A stretch of 64,000 bases of DNA from Streptomyces longisporoflavus (GTDB lineage Bacteria > Actinomycetota > Actinomycetes > Streptomycetales > Streptomycetaceae): the NCBI RefSeq assembly GCF_014649775.1, contig NZ_BMTR01000008.1, forward strand, positions 306,676 to 370,675, read 5' to 3'. Within the stretch, counting starts at the first letter, position 1. Each line of letters starts with the position of its first letter. Below, piece after piece: positions 8,522-16,347 of this stretch. Below the pieces are notes generated by a model. That model saw only the letters and a program-made list of their open reading frames with translations, had not been told where the DNA came from and made no database searches. The translations under genes and the position numbers were made by a program.

Positions 8522-9880
8522 ATGCCGACCGACGCCGTACCACCGGTGCCTCCCGCACCGTCGCATGCCGCCCCGCCGCTCACGAAGGCGCCACCACCCG
8601 GGGCTGCCCGCCGGTGGCGACAACTCGCCCTCCTGGGCGGGCTGCTGAACGTGGACAACAGCGAGTCCAGTGTCCAGTCCGTCCTCTTTCCCGCGCTGCG
8701 CGCCTCGCTCGGACTTCCGCTCGCGGCGCTCGGCCAGCTGGTCGCCGCGAGCAAGCTGATCACCGTCGTCGCCGGTCCCCTGTGGGTGGTCCTGGCCCGC
8801 CGGTGGCCGCGCAAGAACGTCCTCGCCTTCTGCTGCGGCTTCTGGGGTGTGTGGACCGCGGCCATGGGTCTGGCCCAGAACTTCGTCCAGCTCCTCGTCC
8901 TGGCCACTATCGCCTCTGCCGGGATCGCGGGCGGCGGACCGCTCGTCAACGGCCTGGTCGCCGACCTCTTCGACGACGCCGACCGCGGCCGCGCGTCCGG
9001 CGTGCTGTACGGCATCGCCGCGCTGGGCCTGGGGATCACGGGCCCGCTGCTCGGCCTGCTCTCGGACGTGGAGAACGGCTGGCGGTACGGGTTCTTCGCC
9101 TCCGGCGCCGTCCAGGTGGTCTTCGGCGTGCTGATCCTCGCCTTCCTCCGCGATCCGGGCATCGGCGCCACGGACGGCGCGGGCTCCGGAGCGGCCGCCG
9201 TGGCCCGGCTGACCCGGGCGCAGTTCCGCGGCCTGCTGCGCAACCGCACCCTGCTGCTGATCTGCGTACAGCGCCTGACCACCGGGCAGTTCATCCTGAT
9301 CAGCTTCGGGGTGACCTTCCTGGTCGACGAGCGCGGCTTCAGCAACGCCACCGCCTCCCTGGTGACACCGGCCGTCACCGTCACCTACCTGCTCGGCACG
9401 TTCCTCGGCGGCTTCGTCGGCGACCGGGTCCACCGGCGCCGCCCGCGCACCGGCCGGATCGCGGCCATGCAGACCGCGATCTTCGTCTACGCCGTGGTCG
9501 CCTACGCCGCCACCCAGATCGACTGGGGCCCGATATGGGCGTACATGCTGGTGTTCGCCCTCGTGGGCGCCGCGCAGAGCGTCACTCCCGGCATCAACCG
9601 GCCGGTGGTGATGTCGGTGGTGCTGCCCGAACTGCGCAGCGCGGCCTTCGCGTTGATGCTGTCCGTCGAGGCCGCCGGGTGGGCGATCAGTTCCCTCCTG
9701 GTCGGCTACCTCGGCGACGCGTTCGGCCTGCAGACGGCATTCCTGTGGCTGGCCGTCGTCCTCATGCTGGCCAACGGCGCCCTGGTCACGCTGCTCTACC
9801 GGCCCTACGTGCGCGACGCCGAGGCCGTCCGGGACGAACTGGCCCGCCGTGCCGCCGCCGGGGGAACGCAACGAGCATGA
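8522..9880 (+). CDS. MFS transporter in the sulfatase operon
   Basis: The 452-residue protein has about 12 transmembrane segments after a Pro-rich 30-residue N-terminus. It has MFS signatures such as LWVVLARRWPRKNV, GGGPLVNGLVADLF and a second-half FLGGFVGDRVHRR. AAGGAG lies 5 bases before the ATG. It sits between two sulfatases and probably imports a sulfated metabolite or exports the desulfated product; the direction cannot be read from the sequence. Its stop overlaps a 14-codon ORF by ATGA. Confidence 0.88.
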   Translation: MPTDAVPPVPPAPSHAAPPLTKAPPPGAARRWRQLALLGGLLNVDNSESSVQSVLFPALRASLGLPLAALGQLVAASKLITVVAGPLWVVLARRWPRKNVLAFCCGFWGVWTAAMGLAQNFVQLLVLATIASAGIAGGGPLVNGLVADLFDDADRGRASGVLYGIAALGLGITGPLLGLLSDVENGWRYGFFASGAVQVVFGVLILAFLRDPGIGATDGAGSGAAAVARLTRAQFRGLLRNRTLLLICVQRLTTGQFILISFGVTFLVDERGFSNATASLVTPAVTVTYLLGTFLGGFVGDRVHRRRPRTGRIAAMQTAIFVYAVVAYAATQIDWGPIWAYMLVFALVGAAQSVTPGINRPVVMSVVLPELRSAAFALMLSVEAAGWAISSLLVGYLGDAFGLQTAFLWLAVVLMLANGALVTLLYRPYVRDAEAVRDELARRAAAGGTQRA

Positions 9881-9921
9881 CCGCCCTCACCGAGACCCTG
9901 CACACGGAGAACACCTCATGA
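9877..9921 (+). CDS. 14-codon ORF bridging the MFS and sulfatase genes
   Basis: ATG at 9877 opens the peptide MTALTETLHTENTS and ends at TGA 9919-9921. Its start overlaps the MFS stop (ATGA at 9877-9880) and its stop overlaps the next sulfatase start (ATGA at 9918-9921). It may act only as a translational-coupling relay. No function is assigned to the peptide. Confidence 0.4.
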   Translation: MTALTETLHTENTS

Positions 9922-11381
9922 GCACCCGCTCCACCCGCCCCAACTTCCTGATCCTCATGCCGGACCAGCTACGCGCGGACGCGGTCGGCACCTTCGGCAA
10001 CCCGCACGCGAGCACACCGCACCTCGACGCGCTCGCCGCAGGCGGCACCCGCTTCACCAACGCCTACGTCCAGCACCCGGTCTGCTCGCCCAGCCGCGCC
10101 TCGATCCTCACCGGCTGGTACCCGCACACCGCGGGTCACCGCACCCTCACCCACCTGCTCAAGGACCACGAGCCGAACCTCCTGCGCATCCTCAAGGACG
10201 CGGGCTACCACGTCACTTGGGCCGGAATGCGCGGCGACACCTTCGCGCCCGGCGTCACCGAGTCCAGTGTCGACGAGTACGGCTTCTCGACCTGGCCCAC
10301 CCGGCTGTACGACGGGGACTACCCGGAGGGCGTCTGGTCCCGCCTGTTCTACCGGGGCCGAGTTCCCGACGACGGCGGGATCGACCCCGACGAGGCCGCG
10401 GTGCGCACCGCCGAACAGTGGCTGCGCGAGCCCCCGCGGGACAAGCCCTGGGTGTTGTTCGTGCCGCTGGTGGCGCCGCACTGCCCGTTCCAGGTGGAGG
10501 AGCCGTGGTTCTCCCGGTTCGACCGCGACGCGGTACCCGACCCGGCCCCGCCCGGCGACCCCTCCGGCGAACCGCGCTATCTGCGCGCCGTCCGCGAAGC
10601 CCACGGCCTCGACAAGGTCGCCCCCGAACAGTGGCGCGAGGTAGTCGCCACCTACTACGGCATGGTCTCCCGCCTCGACGACCAGATCGGCCGCATCAAC
10701 AGGGCAGTTGAGCAGGCGGGCGCAGCCGACTACACCGTCACTCTCTTCTTCGCCGACCACGGCGAATACCTCGGCGACCACGGGGTGATCGAGAAGTGGC
10801 CGTCCGCGCTGCACGACTGCATCACCCGCGACCCGCTGATCATCAGCGGTGCCGGGCTCGGCGAAGGCGGCCAGGAGTGCGACGCGATGGTGGAGATGAT
10901 CGACGTCCTGCCCACCGTGCTCGACCTCGCGGACGTGCCCGCACCCCACCGCCACTTCGGCCGCAGCCTGCTGCCACTACTGCGCGACCCGACGGCGCCA
11001 CACCGCGAACTCGCCTTCACCGAGGGAGGATTCGCCGTCGCCGAGGAACCGCAGATGGAGCGCGCGGACTTCCCCTACGACCTCAAATCCGCGCTCCAGC
11101 ACCAGGATCCGTCCCTCGTGGGCAAGGCCGTCGCCGCCCGGGACCAGGAGTGGACATACGTGTGGCGCCTGTACGAGCCGCCCGAGCTGTACCACCGGTC
11201 CGAGGACCCGCACGAGCGCACCAACCTCGCGGGACGGCCCGAACACGCCGCGGTGGAACGGTGCCTGCACGACGCGGTATTGCGCTGGCTGGTGGAGACC
11301 TCCGACGTCATCCCGGCCGACCCCGACCCCCGCCGGCCCGACGTGGCCCTGCCCGCCCCGGCCGCACCCGCCCAGTCCTGA
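9918..11381 (+). CDS. Type I sulfatase with CSPSR formylglycine motif
   Basis: The 487-residue protein resembles choline-sulfatase/arylsulfatase-type enzymes. It has PNFLILMPDQLRADAVG at the N-terminus (metal ligands), the maturation motif C56-S-P-S-R60 followed by ASILTGWYPHTAG, and FFADHGEYLGDHG as the second metal-binding segment. It ends with a Pro/Ala-rich tail. No signal peptide is seen. The ATG at 9918 has GGAG upstream. It belongs to the same operon as the first sulfatase and the MFS gene, and the adjacent FGE should mature both enzymes. The difference between the CLPSR and CSPSR enzymes suggests two substrates or two successive desulfation steps. Confidence 0.92.
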   Translation: MSTRSTRPNFLILMPDQLRADAVGTFGNPHASTPHLDALAAGGTRFTNAYVQHPVCSPSRASILTGWYPHTAGHRTLTHLLKDHEPNLLRILKDAGYHVTWAGMRGDTFAPGVTESSVDEYGFSTWPTRLYDGDYPEGVWSRLFYRGRVPDDGGIDPDEAAVRTAEQWLREPPRDKPWVLFVPLVAPHCPFQVEEPWFSRFDRDAVPDPAPPGDPSGEPRYLRAVREAHGLDKVAPEQWREVVATYYGMVSRLDDQIGRINRAVEQAGAADYTVTLFFADHGEYLGDHGVIEKWPSALHDCITRDPLIISGAGLGEGGQECDAMVEMIDVLPTVLDLADVPAPHRHFGRSLLPLLRDPTAPHRELAFTEGGFAVAEEPQMERADFPYDLKSALQHQDPSLVGKAVAARDQEWTYVWRLYEPPELYHRSEDPHERTNLAGRPEHAAVERCLHDAVLRWLVETSDVIPADPDPRRPDVALPAPAAPAQS

Positions 11382-11452
11382 ACGAGACCCGCAGCCGCTG
11401 TGCCCTCCGGAGCATGCTTGGCATAGCCGTCGGAGCCAGCCCCTCGGATCGC

Positions 11453-11602
11453 GACCAGATTGAGCTGAGCGCGGACCTGCTCGGCGGTGGTGAAGCGTTG
11501 CTCAGCGGGCGTCGGGACGTGCGGGTTCTGTTCGAGGAGGGGACAGGCGTCCTCGATGGCGTTGCGGATGGCGCCGCGGCTGACACCGGATAGAGCGGCC
11601 CG
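11453..11602 (-). pseudogene. Possible decayed HTH/transposase-like fragment
   Basis: The 11382-11713 interval has no complete gene. On the minus strand the frame over 11602-11453 reads RAALSGVSRGAIRNAIEDAC, then PLLEQNPHVPTPAEQRFT and TAEQVRAQLNLV. This looks like a helix-turn-helix segment of the kind found in actinomycete transposase-family proteins. There is no start, stop or catalytic domain around it. The identification is from general resemblance only. Confidence 0.3.
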
Positions 11603-11713
11603 ACCGGCACGGACGCCGCGAACACCTTTCGAGCCGGTGGAACTCGGCGTCAGCTTCCGGGCGCCTGCGCAGCAACCACTCAATCGAGTAGGGCGAGAGG
11701 TAGGATAGGTAGC

Positions 11714-11968
11714 ATGAGTGAGACTACTGGCAAGTACTCGATCACGATGCCCCGCGATATCGCGGAGGCCGCCCGCGCTCGCGGTGGCCCTTCCGGCCTG
11801 TCCGCCTACGTCGCCGCCGCCGTCGCTCGCCAGATCGAACGCGACAACCTCAACGAACTCATCACCGTCGCCGAAGCTGAGCACGGCACTATCACCGATG
11901 AGGAGGTCCAGGCTCTGCGCGATCAACTCCACCAGGCACAGGCGCAGGGCGGGGCGAACGCCGCGTGA
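11714..11968 (+). CDS. Ribbon-helix-helix antitoxin (VapB-like)
   Basis: The 84-residue protein begins with a strand-like segment GKYSITMPRDIAEAARARGG followed by a helix (SAYVAAAVARQIERDNL), as in CopG/MetJ-type DNA-binding antitoxins. The acidic/Gln-rich C-terminus (DEEVQALRDQLHQAQAQ) would wrap the toxin. Its stop overlaps the PIN toxin start (GTGA at 11965-11968). It should neutralise the toxin and autoregulate the pair. The setting between decayed fragments suggests horizontal acquisition. Confidence 0.8.
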   Translation: MSETTGKYSITMPRDIAEAARARGGPSGLSAYVAAAVARQIERDNLNELITVAEAEHGTITDEEVQALRDQLHQAQAQGGANAA

Positions 11969-12381
11969 CCCGCTCCCCCGCCCCCGCGCCGGGTGGCACC
12001 CTCGTCCTGGACAGCGAAGGGCTGGCCAAGGCCGTGCTGCGTGATCGCACGGTCACCGCGTGGCTGGCCCTCGCCCGCGCCGACGACCTGCGAGTGATCA
12101 CGTCCGCGGCCACCCTCGTAGAAGTGGTCCACCCCCGGATTAACCGCCCGGCCTTGGAATGGACGCTGTCCCGCCTCGTGGTCGAGCCGGTCACCGAGCC
12201 GATCGCCCGCCACGCCGGCACACTGCTCGCCGATGCCGGGTTGCACGGGCACAAGTACGCCATCGACGCCATGCTCAGCGCCACCGCCCTCGCCGCACCC
12301 GGCCCCGTCACCATCCTCACCTCCGACCCGGAGGACATCGCCGCACTGTGCGGCGCACGCGCCACCGTGATCAAGATCTGA
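11965..12381 (+). CDS. PIN-domain ribonuclease toxin (VapC-like)
   Basis: The 138-residue protein has PIN-domain acidic residues in order: LVLDSEGLAKAVL (first Asp), TLVEVVH (Glu), KYAIDAMLSATAL (Asp) and ILTSDPEDIAALC (last Asp). PIN toxins are Mg-dependent RNases that cleave tRNA or rRNA and arrest growth. The GTG start overlaps the antitoxin stop, giving one coupled operon. The length is typical. An N-terminal Pro-rich stretch precedes the domain. The RNA target cannot be inferred. Confidence 0.82.
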   Translation: MTRSPAPAPGGTLVLDSEGLAKAVLRDRTVTAWLALARADDLRVITSAATLVEVVHPRINRPALEWTLSRLVVEPVTEPIARHAGTLLADAGLHGHKYAIDAMLSATALAAPGPVTILTSDPEDIAALCGARATVIKI

Positions 12382-12428
12382 GCAGTGAGCTGCCCCGCAC
12401 TCAGCAGCAGCCGACTCGAATGGCCTGA

Positions 12429-12724
12429 GGTGTTGTCGAGGAGATCGACTGAATCGCGTGGGCCGAAGGAGACGCGCAATACCTGGACCCGCCCAAAGGC
12501 TCACCGCTGTTACCGGAAATCCCCACGCCCCGCGCCCAGGACCTCGAGCCGTCCATCCGCGGCTTGAGCCCCTACAGGCCCGCCTATTTCCGCAAAGTCA
12601 AACCTCGGGAACTGCACCTACCATCCAGCATGACCTGCACGATCAGCCACCTGACGCCTCATCAGGGCGAGCGTCATTTGAGCGTCACGAGCGTCGTTTC
12701 AGCGTCGAGATATCGCCCGTAACG
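12429..12724 (+). pseudogene. Possible broken ORF downstream of the toxin-antitoxin pair
   Basis: The frame through 12429-12722 reads GVVEEID, an in-frame TGA at 12450-12452, then IAWAEGDAQYLDPPKGSPLL and about 70 further codons to a TAA at 12720-12722. The long readable stretch after the stop looks like former coding sequence, but no start or known domain is recognised. The rest of 12382-12763 shows only the short repeats at 12669-12706. It may equally be chance. Confidence 0.25.
12669..12706 (+). repeat. Four short direct repeats of [G/C]AGCGTC
   Basis: GAGCGTC occurs at 12669, 12680 and 12689, and CAGCGTC at 12700, at spacings of 11, 9 and 11 bases. They lie within the broken ORF, 54 bases before the stop of the convergent methyltransferase gene. 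Protein binding is possible but there is no direct support. Confidence 0.4.
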
Positions 12725-12763
12725 CCCACAGCGCGCATAGCGCACACCACCTGAACCTGCAGG

Positions 12764-14131
12764 TCAGACGGCCTTTACGGCCGGTTCAAGGATCGCGACG
12801 CACTCCACGTGATGCGTCATCGGGAACAGGTCGAACGCCCGCAGCGTCCGTACCCGGTAGCCGCCCTCGCGGAAGTAGCCCAGGTCGCGGGCGAGCGCGG
12901 CGGGGTCGCAGGCCACGTAGGCGATGCGGCGGGCGCCCAGCTTCGTCAGGTGGCGGACCGTCTGCTTGCCCGCGCCCGCGCGCGGCGGGTCGAGGACGAT
13001 CAGGTCGACCTCGGTGATGCCGGTGCGCGGCAGGGTGGCCTCGACCTTGCCCTGTTCGATGCGGACGCGGTCGAAGGCGGCGAGGTTGTGGCGGGCGTCC
13101 TCGACGGCTCGCTTGCCGGACTCGATGCCGAGGACCGCGCCCTTGTCGCCGACCCGGTCGGCGATCGCGCCGGCGAAGAGGCCCACGCCGCAGTAGAGGT
13201 CGAGGGCCGTGTCGCCCTTACGCGGGGTCAGACCCTGCATGACCGCCAGCATCAGTGTTTCGGCCGCCTTCGGGTGGACCTGCCAGAAGCCGCCGTTGCC
13301 GACGCGGTACGTGCGGTTGTCGGCGCGCTCGCGGACGAAGGGGCGGCCGTGCACCCGGTGGACGCCGCCGTCCTGCTCGGCGATCCGCAGGACCGAGACC
13401 GGCTTGTCCAGCTCCACGAGGGGCAGGCGCGCGCCCGGCTTCGGTTCCAGGATGACCTGGCGGTCCTGGGAGCCCGTCGCCGCGATCGCCTCGACCGACG
13501 CCATGCCGGACCAGTCGTGCTTCTCGATGCCGAGCTCGGAGACCCCGGGGGCGGCGATCATGCAGTGCTCGATGGGCTCGACCTCGTGCGAGCGGTGGCG
13601 GCGCAGGCCCGCGTTGCCGTCGGGGTCGATCGCGTACTGGACGCGCGTGCGCCAGGCCGGGACCTCGCCGGCGGGCAGCTTGTCGCCCTCGGCCGGGACC
13701 ACCGTGCCGTCCCAGCCGGCCTCCTCGGGGGTGAGGCCCGCGAGGCGCTGGAGCTGCTCGGCGATGACCTCGCCCTTGAGGCGGCGCTGGGCGCCCGGCT
13801 TCGCGTGCTGCCAGTCGCAGCCGCCGCAGCGGCCGGGGCCGGCGTAGGGGCAGGGGGCCTCGACGCGGTCCTTGGAGGCGTCGAGGACCGTCACGGCGTC
13901 CGCGCGCAGGAAGCGGGACTCCTCGTCGCCGTCCGTCACGCGCGCGATGACCTTCTCGCCGGGCAGCGTGTGCCGGACGAAAAGGACCCGTCCCTCGGCC
14001 GTGCGGGCGACGCAGTGGCCGCCGTGCGCCACGGGGCCCACTTCGACCTCGTACTCCTGCCCGATGAGGGAGGCCGCCTGCGATCCCTCCTTCGAGTTCC
14101 CCGCCTGCGATTTCTTCGGTTCTGCCTGCAT
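12764..14131 (-). CDS. SAM-dependent m5U RNA methyltransferase, TrmA/RlmD (RumA) family
   Basis: The 455-residue protein has an N-terminal TRAM domain (about 20-80: EYEVEVGPVAHGGHCVA, then RVLFVRHTLPGEKV). A cysteine cluster CPYAGPGRCGGCDWQH, typical of the 4Fe-4S site in RlmD-like enzymes, follows. The Rossmann methyltransferase domain has LDLYCGVGLFAG, LDPPRAG and YVACDPAALARDL; the last contains the catalytic cysteine region. It probably methylates a uridine C5 in rRNA or tRNA. The ATG at 14131 (MQAEPKK) is preferred; the upstream extension to 14194 runs into the hairpin. Confidence 0.9.
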   Translation of the reverse strand: MQAEPKKSQAGNSKEGSQAASLIGQEYEVEVGPVAHGGHCVARTAEGRVLFVRHTLPGEKVIARVTDGDEESRFLRADAVTVLDASKDRVEAPCPYAGPGRCGGCDWQHAKPGAQRRLKGEVIAEQLQRLAGLTPEEAGWDGTVVPAEGDKLPAGEVPAWRTRVQYAIDPDGNAGLRRHRSHEVEPIEHCMIAAPGVSELGIEKHDWSGMASVEAIAATGSQDRQVILEPKPGARLPLVELDKPVSVLRIAEQDGGVHRVHGRPFVRERADNRTYRVGNGGFWQVHPKAAETLMLAVMQGLTPRKGDTALDLYCGVGLFAGAIADRVGDKGAVLGIESGKRAVEDARHNLAAFDRVRIEQGKVEATLPRTGITEVDLIVLDPPRAGAGKQTVRHLTKLGARRIAYVACDPAALARDLGYFREGGYRVRTLRAFDLFPMTHHVECVAILEPAVKAV

Positions 14132-14175
14132 GGCGGGGTGACTCCACAACGTAAGGGGGTATCGGCCGAAGGAAA

Positions 14176-14220
14176 CGGCCGGACAACAGCCCACCAGTCT
14201 ACGTGGGTGTTGTCCGGCCG
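14176..14220 (-). terminator. Hairpin after the APC permease gene
   Basis: A 13-bp perfect stem (14176-14188 with 14208-14220) continues, after a one-base bulge, into a 5-bp inner stem (14190-14194 with 14203-14207) around a short loop. It lies 18 bases beyond the stop of the minus-strand permease and just upstream of the methyltransferase start, so it probably terminates the permease transcript. Confidence 0.6.
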
Positions 14221-14237
14221 CTCACCAGCAGGACGCC

Positions 14238-16286
14238 TCAGCTCTTGTTGCTCGGCTCCTTGGGGCGCTTCTCGACCGGCCCCCGCCGCACCGCACCCGG
14301 CGCGTTCCACTCCGAGCGCTTCCTGGCCCGCTTCTTCGCGGCCTCGGAGGAGTCGAGCTGGTAGGGGACGGAGGTGACCATCACGCCCGGCGTGAAGAGC
14401 AGCCGGCCCTTGAGCCGCAGGGCGCTCTGGTTGTGCAGCAGGTGCTCGTACCAGTGGCCCACCACGTACTCCGGGATGATCACACTGACCACGTCGCGCG
14501 GGCTCTCCTTACGGAGGCCCTTGACGTACTCGATGATCGGGCGGGTGATCTCGCGGTAGGGCGAGTCGAGGATCTTCAGCGGGACGTGGATGCCGCGCCG
14601 CTCCCACTCGGTCCGCAGGGCCTTGGTCTCCACCGGGTCGACGTTGATGCTCAGCGCTTCGAGCGTGTCCGAGCGCATCAGCTTGGCGTAGGCCAGGGCG
14701 CGCAGCGTCGGGCGGTGGATCTTGGAGACCAGGACGATGGAGTGCACGCGCGAGGGGCGCACGCTGTCCTCGGAGGGGGTGTCCGGGGCCGCGATCTCCT
14801 CGGCCACGCGGTCGTAGTGACGGCGGATCGCGGACATCGTCGCGTAGAAGATCACCATGCCGAGCAGGGCGACCCACGCGCCGTGCGTGAACTTGGTGAC
14901 GAGTACGACGACCAGGACCATGCCCGTGAAGAAGGCGCCGAAGGTGTTGATCGCCCGCGAGCGGATCATGTGGCGCCGCTTGGCCTGGTCCTTCTCGGTG
15001 CGCAGATGGCGGTTCCAGTGCCGGACCATGCCGATCTGGCTGAGCGTGAAGGAAACGAAGACGCCGACGATGTAGAGCTGGATCAGGCGGGTCGAGTCCG
15101 CGCCGTAGATGACGACGAGGAGCGCCGCGGCGCCCGCGAGCAGCACGATGCCGTTGGAGAACGCGAGCCGGTCGCCGCGGGTGTGCAGCTGGCGCGGGAG
15201 GTAACGGTCCTGCGCGAGGATCGAGCCGAGCAGCGGGAAGCCGTTGTAGGCCGTGTTGGCCGCGAGGAAGAGGACGAGGGCGGTGGCGGCGGCCAGGACG
15301 ATGAACAGGAAGCTGCCGTTGCCGAAGACTGCCTCGGCGACCTGGGAGATCACCGGGTTCTGCACGTAGTCGGAGCCGACCGGAACGCCGTTGTGGAAGA
15401 GGTCCTTGCCCGGATACTCGGCCATGCGGACCTTGGTCATCATGGCGAGCGCGATGATGCCGCAGAACATCGTCACGGCCAGGGCGCCCATCAGGGCCAG
15501 GGTGCTCGCCGCGTTCTTGCTCTTGGGCTTGCGGAAGGCCGGGACGCCGTTGCTGATCGCCTCGACGCCGGTGAGCGCGGCACAGCCGGAGGAGAAGGCC
15601 CGCAGGAGCAGGAAGACCAGGGCGAAGCCCGCGAGGCCGCCGTGCTCGGGTTTGATCTCGTAGTCCGCGGTGGGCGCCTTCATCGTCTCGTCCAGGACGA
15701 TGCCCCGGAAGGCCCCCCAGGCGATCATGATGAAGACGCCGGCCACGAAGACGTAGGTCGGGATGGCGAAGAGCTTCCCCGACTCCTTCACGCCGCGCAG
15801 GTTCATCACCGTCAGGAGCACGATGACGGCGACGGCGCAGAGAACCTTGTGCTCGACGACGAACGGGATCGCCGAGCCGAGGTTCTCGATGCCCGAGGAG
15901 ATCGACACCGCCACGGTCAGGACGTAGTCGACGAGCAGCGCGCTCGCGACGGTGAGTCCGGCCTTGGGGCCGAGGTTGGTGTTGGCGACTTCGTAGTCAC
16001 CGCCGCCGCTCGGGTAGGCGTGCACGTTCTGCCGGTACGAAGCGACGACGGTGAACATCAGCACGACGACCCCGACGGCGATCCAGGGGCTGAAGTGGTA
16101 CGCCGACACACCCGCGATCGAGAGGACAAGGAGCACTTCTCCCGGCGCATAGGCCACGGAGGAGAGCGGGTCGGACGCGAACACGGGTAGAGCGATGCGC
16201 TTCGGCAGGAGGGTTTCTCCGAGCCGGTCGCTGCGCAGTGCGCGCCCGATGAGGATCCGTTTGGGCACGTCGGTCAGTTTGGACAC
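14238..16286 (-). CDS. APC-superfamily permease, KimA-like potassium/amino-acid transporter
   Basis: The 682-residue protein has about 12 transmembrane segments with APC features (ALPVFASDPLSSVAYAPGE near the start, SGGGDYEVANTNLGPKAGL). A soluble C-terminal region of about 180 residues (RVHSIVLVSKIHRPTLRALA onward) resembles a universal-stress-like domain. This architecture matches the KimA/YdaO group of proton-coupled K+ importers more than classical amino-acid permeases, though many databases label it amino acid permease. The GTG encoding VSKLTDVPKR (16286) is chosen over the open-frame start at 16331. Its neighbours include two TrkA proteins and, further on, the Kdp genes. The potassium role is inferred. 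Confidence 0.82.
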   Translation of the reverse strand: MSKLTDVPKRILIGRALRSDRLGETLLPKRIALPVFASDPLSSVAYAPGEVLLVLSIAGVSAYHFSPWIAVGVVVLMFTVVASYRQNVHAYPSGGGDYEVANTNLGPKAGLTVASALLVDYVLTVAVSISSGIENLGSAIPFVVEHKVLCAVAVIVLLTVMNLRGVKESGKLFAIPTYVFVAGVFIMIAWGAFRGIVLDETMKAPTADYEIKPEHGGLAGFALVFLLLRAFSSGCAALTGVEAISNGVPAFRKPKSKNAASTLALMGALAVTMFCGIIALAMMTKVRMAEYPGKDLFHNGVPVGSDYVQNPVISQVAEAVFGNGSFLFIVLAAATALVLFLAANTAYNGFPLLGSILAQDRYLPRQLHTRGDRLAFSNGIVLLAGAAALLVVIYGADSTRLIQLYIVGVFVSFTLSQIGMVRHWNRHLRTEKDQAKRRHMIRSRAINTFGAFFTGMVLVVVLVTKFTHGAWVALLGMVIFYATMSAIRRHYDRVAEEIAAPDTPSEDSVRPSRVHSIVLVSKIHRPTLRALAYAKLMRSDTLEALSINVDPVETKALRTEWERRGIHVPLKILDSPYREITRPIIEYVKGLRKESPRDVVSVIIPEYVVGHWYEHLLHNQSALRLKGRLLFTPGVMVTSVPYQLDSSEAAKKRARKRSEWNAPGAVRRGPVEKRPKEPSNKS

Positions 16287-16347
16287 GCAGAGGATCGTAA
16301 GCGTTGTGGTGGGGGCCCGCCCACCCACCACCCCCTAACCGCCCCGG

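Noticed and set aside
7040..9880. Single 946-codon plus-strand frame covering sulfatase and MFS genes
   Set aside because: Its first half is an out-of-frame reading of the sulfatase; only the part from 8522 is the MFS gene.
12669..12706. CRISPR-like short repeats
   Set aside because: The units are 7 bases with spacers of only 2-4 bases; this is not a CRISPR array.
16287..16347. c-di-AMP riboswitch before the KimA-like permease
   Set aside because: The gap is only about 60 bases and shows no ydaO-type structure.
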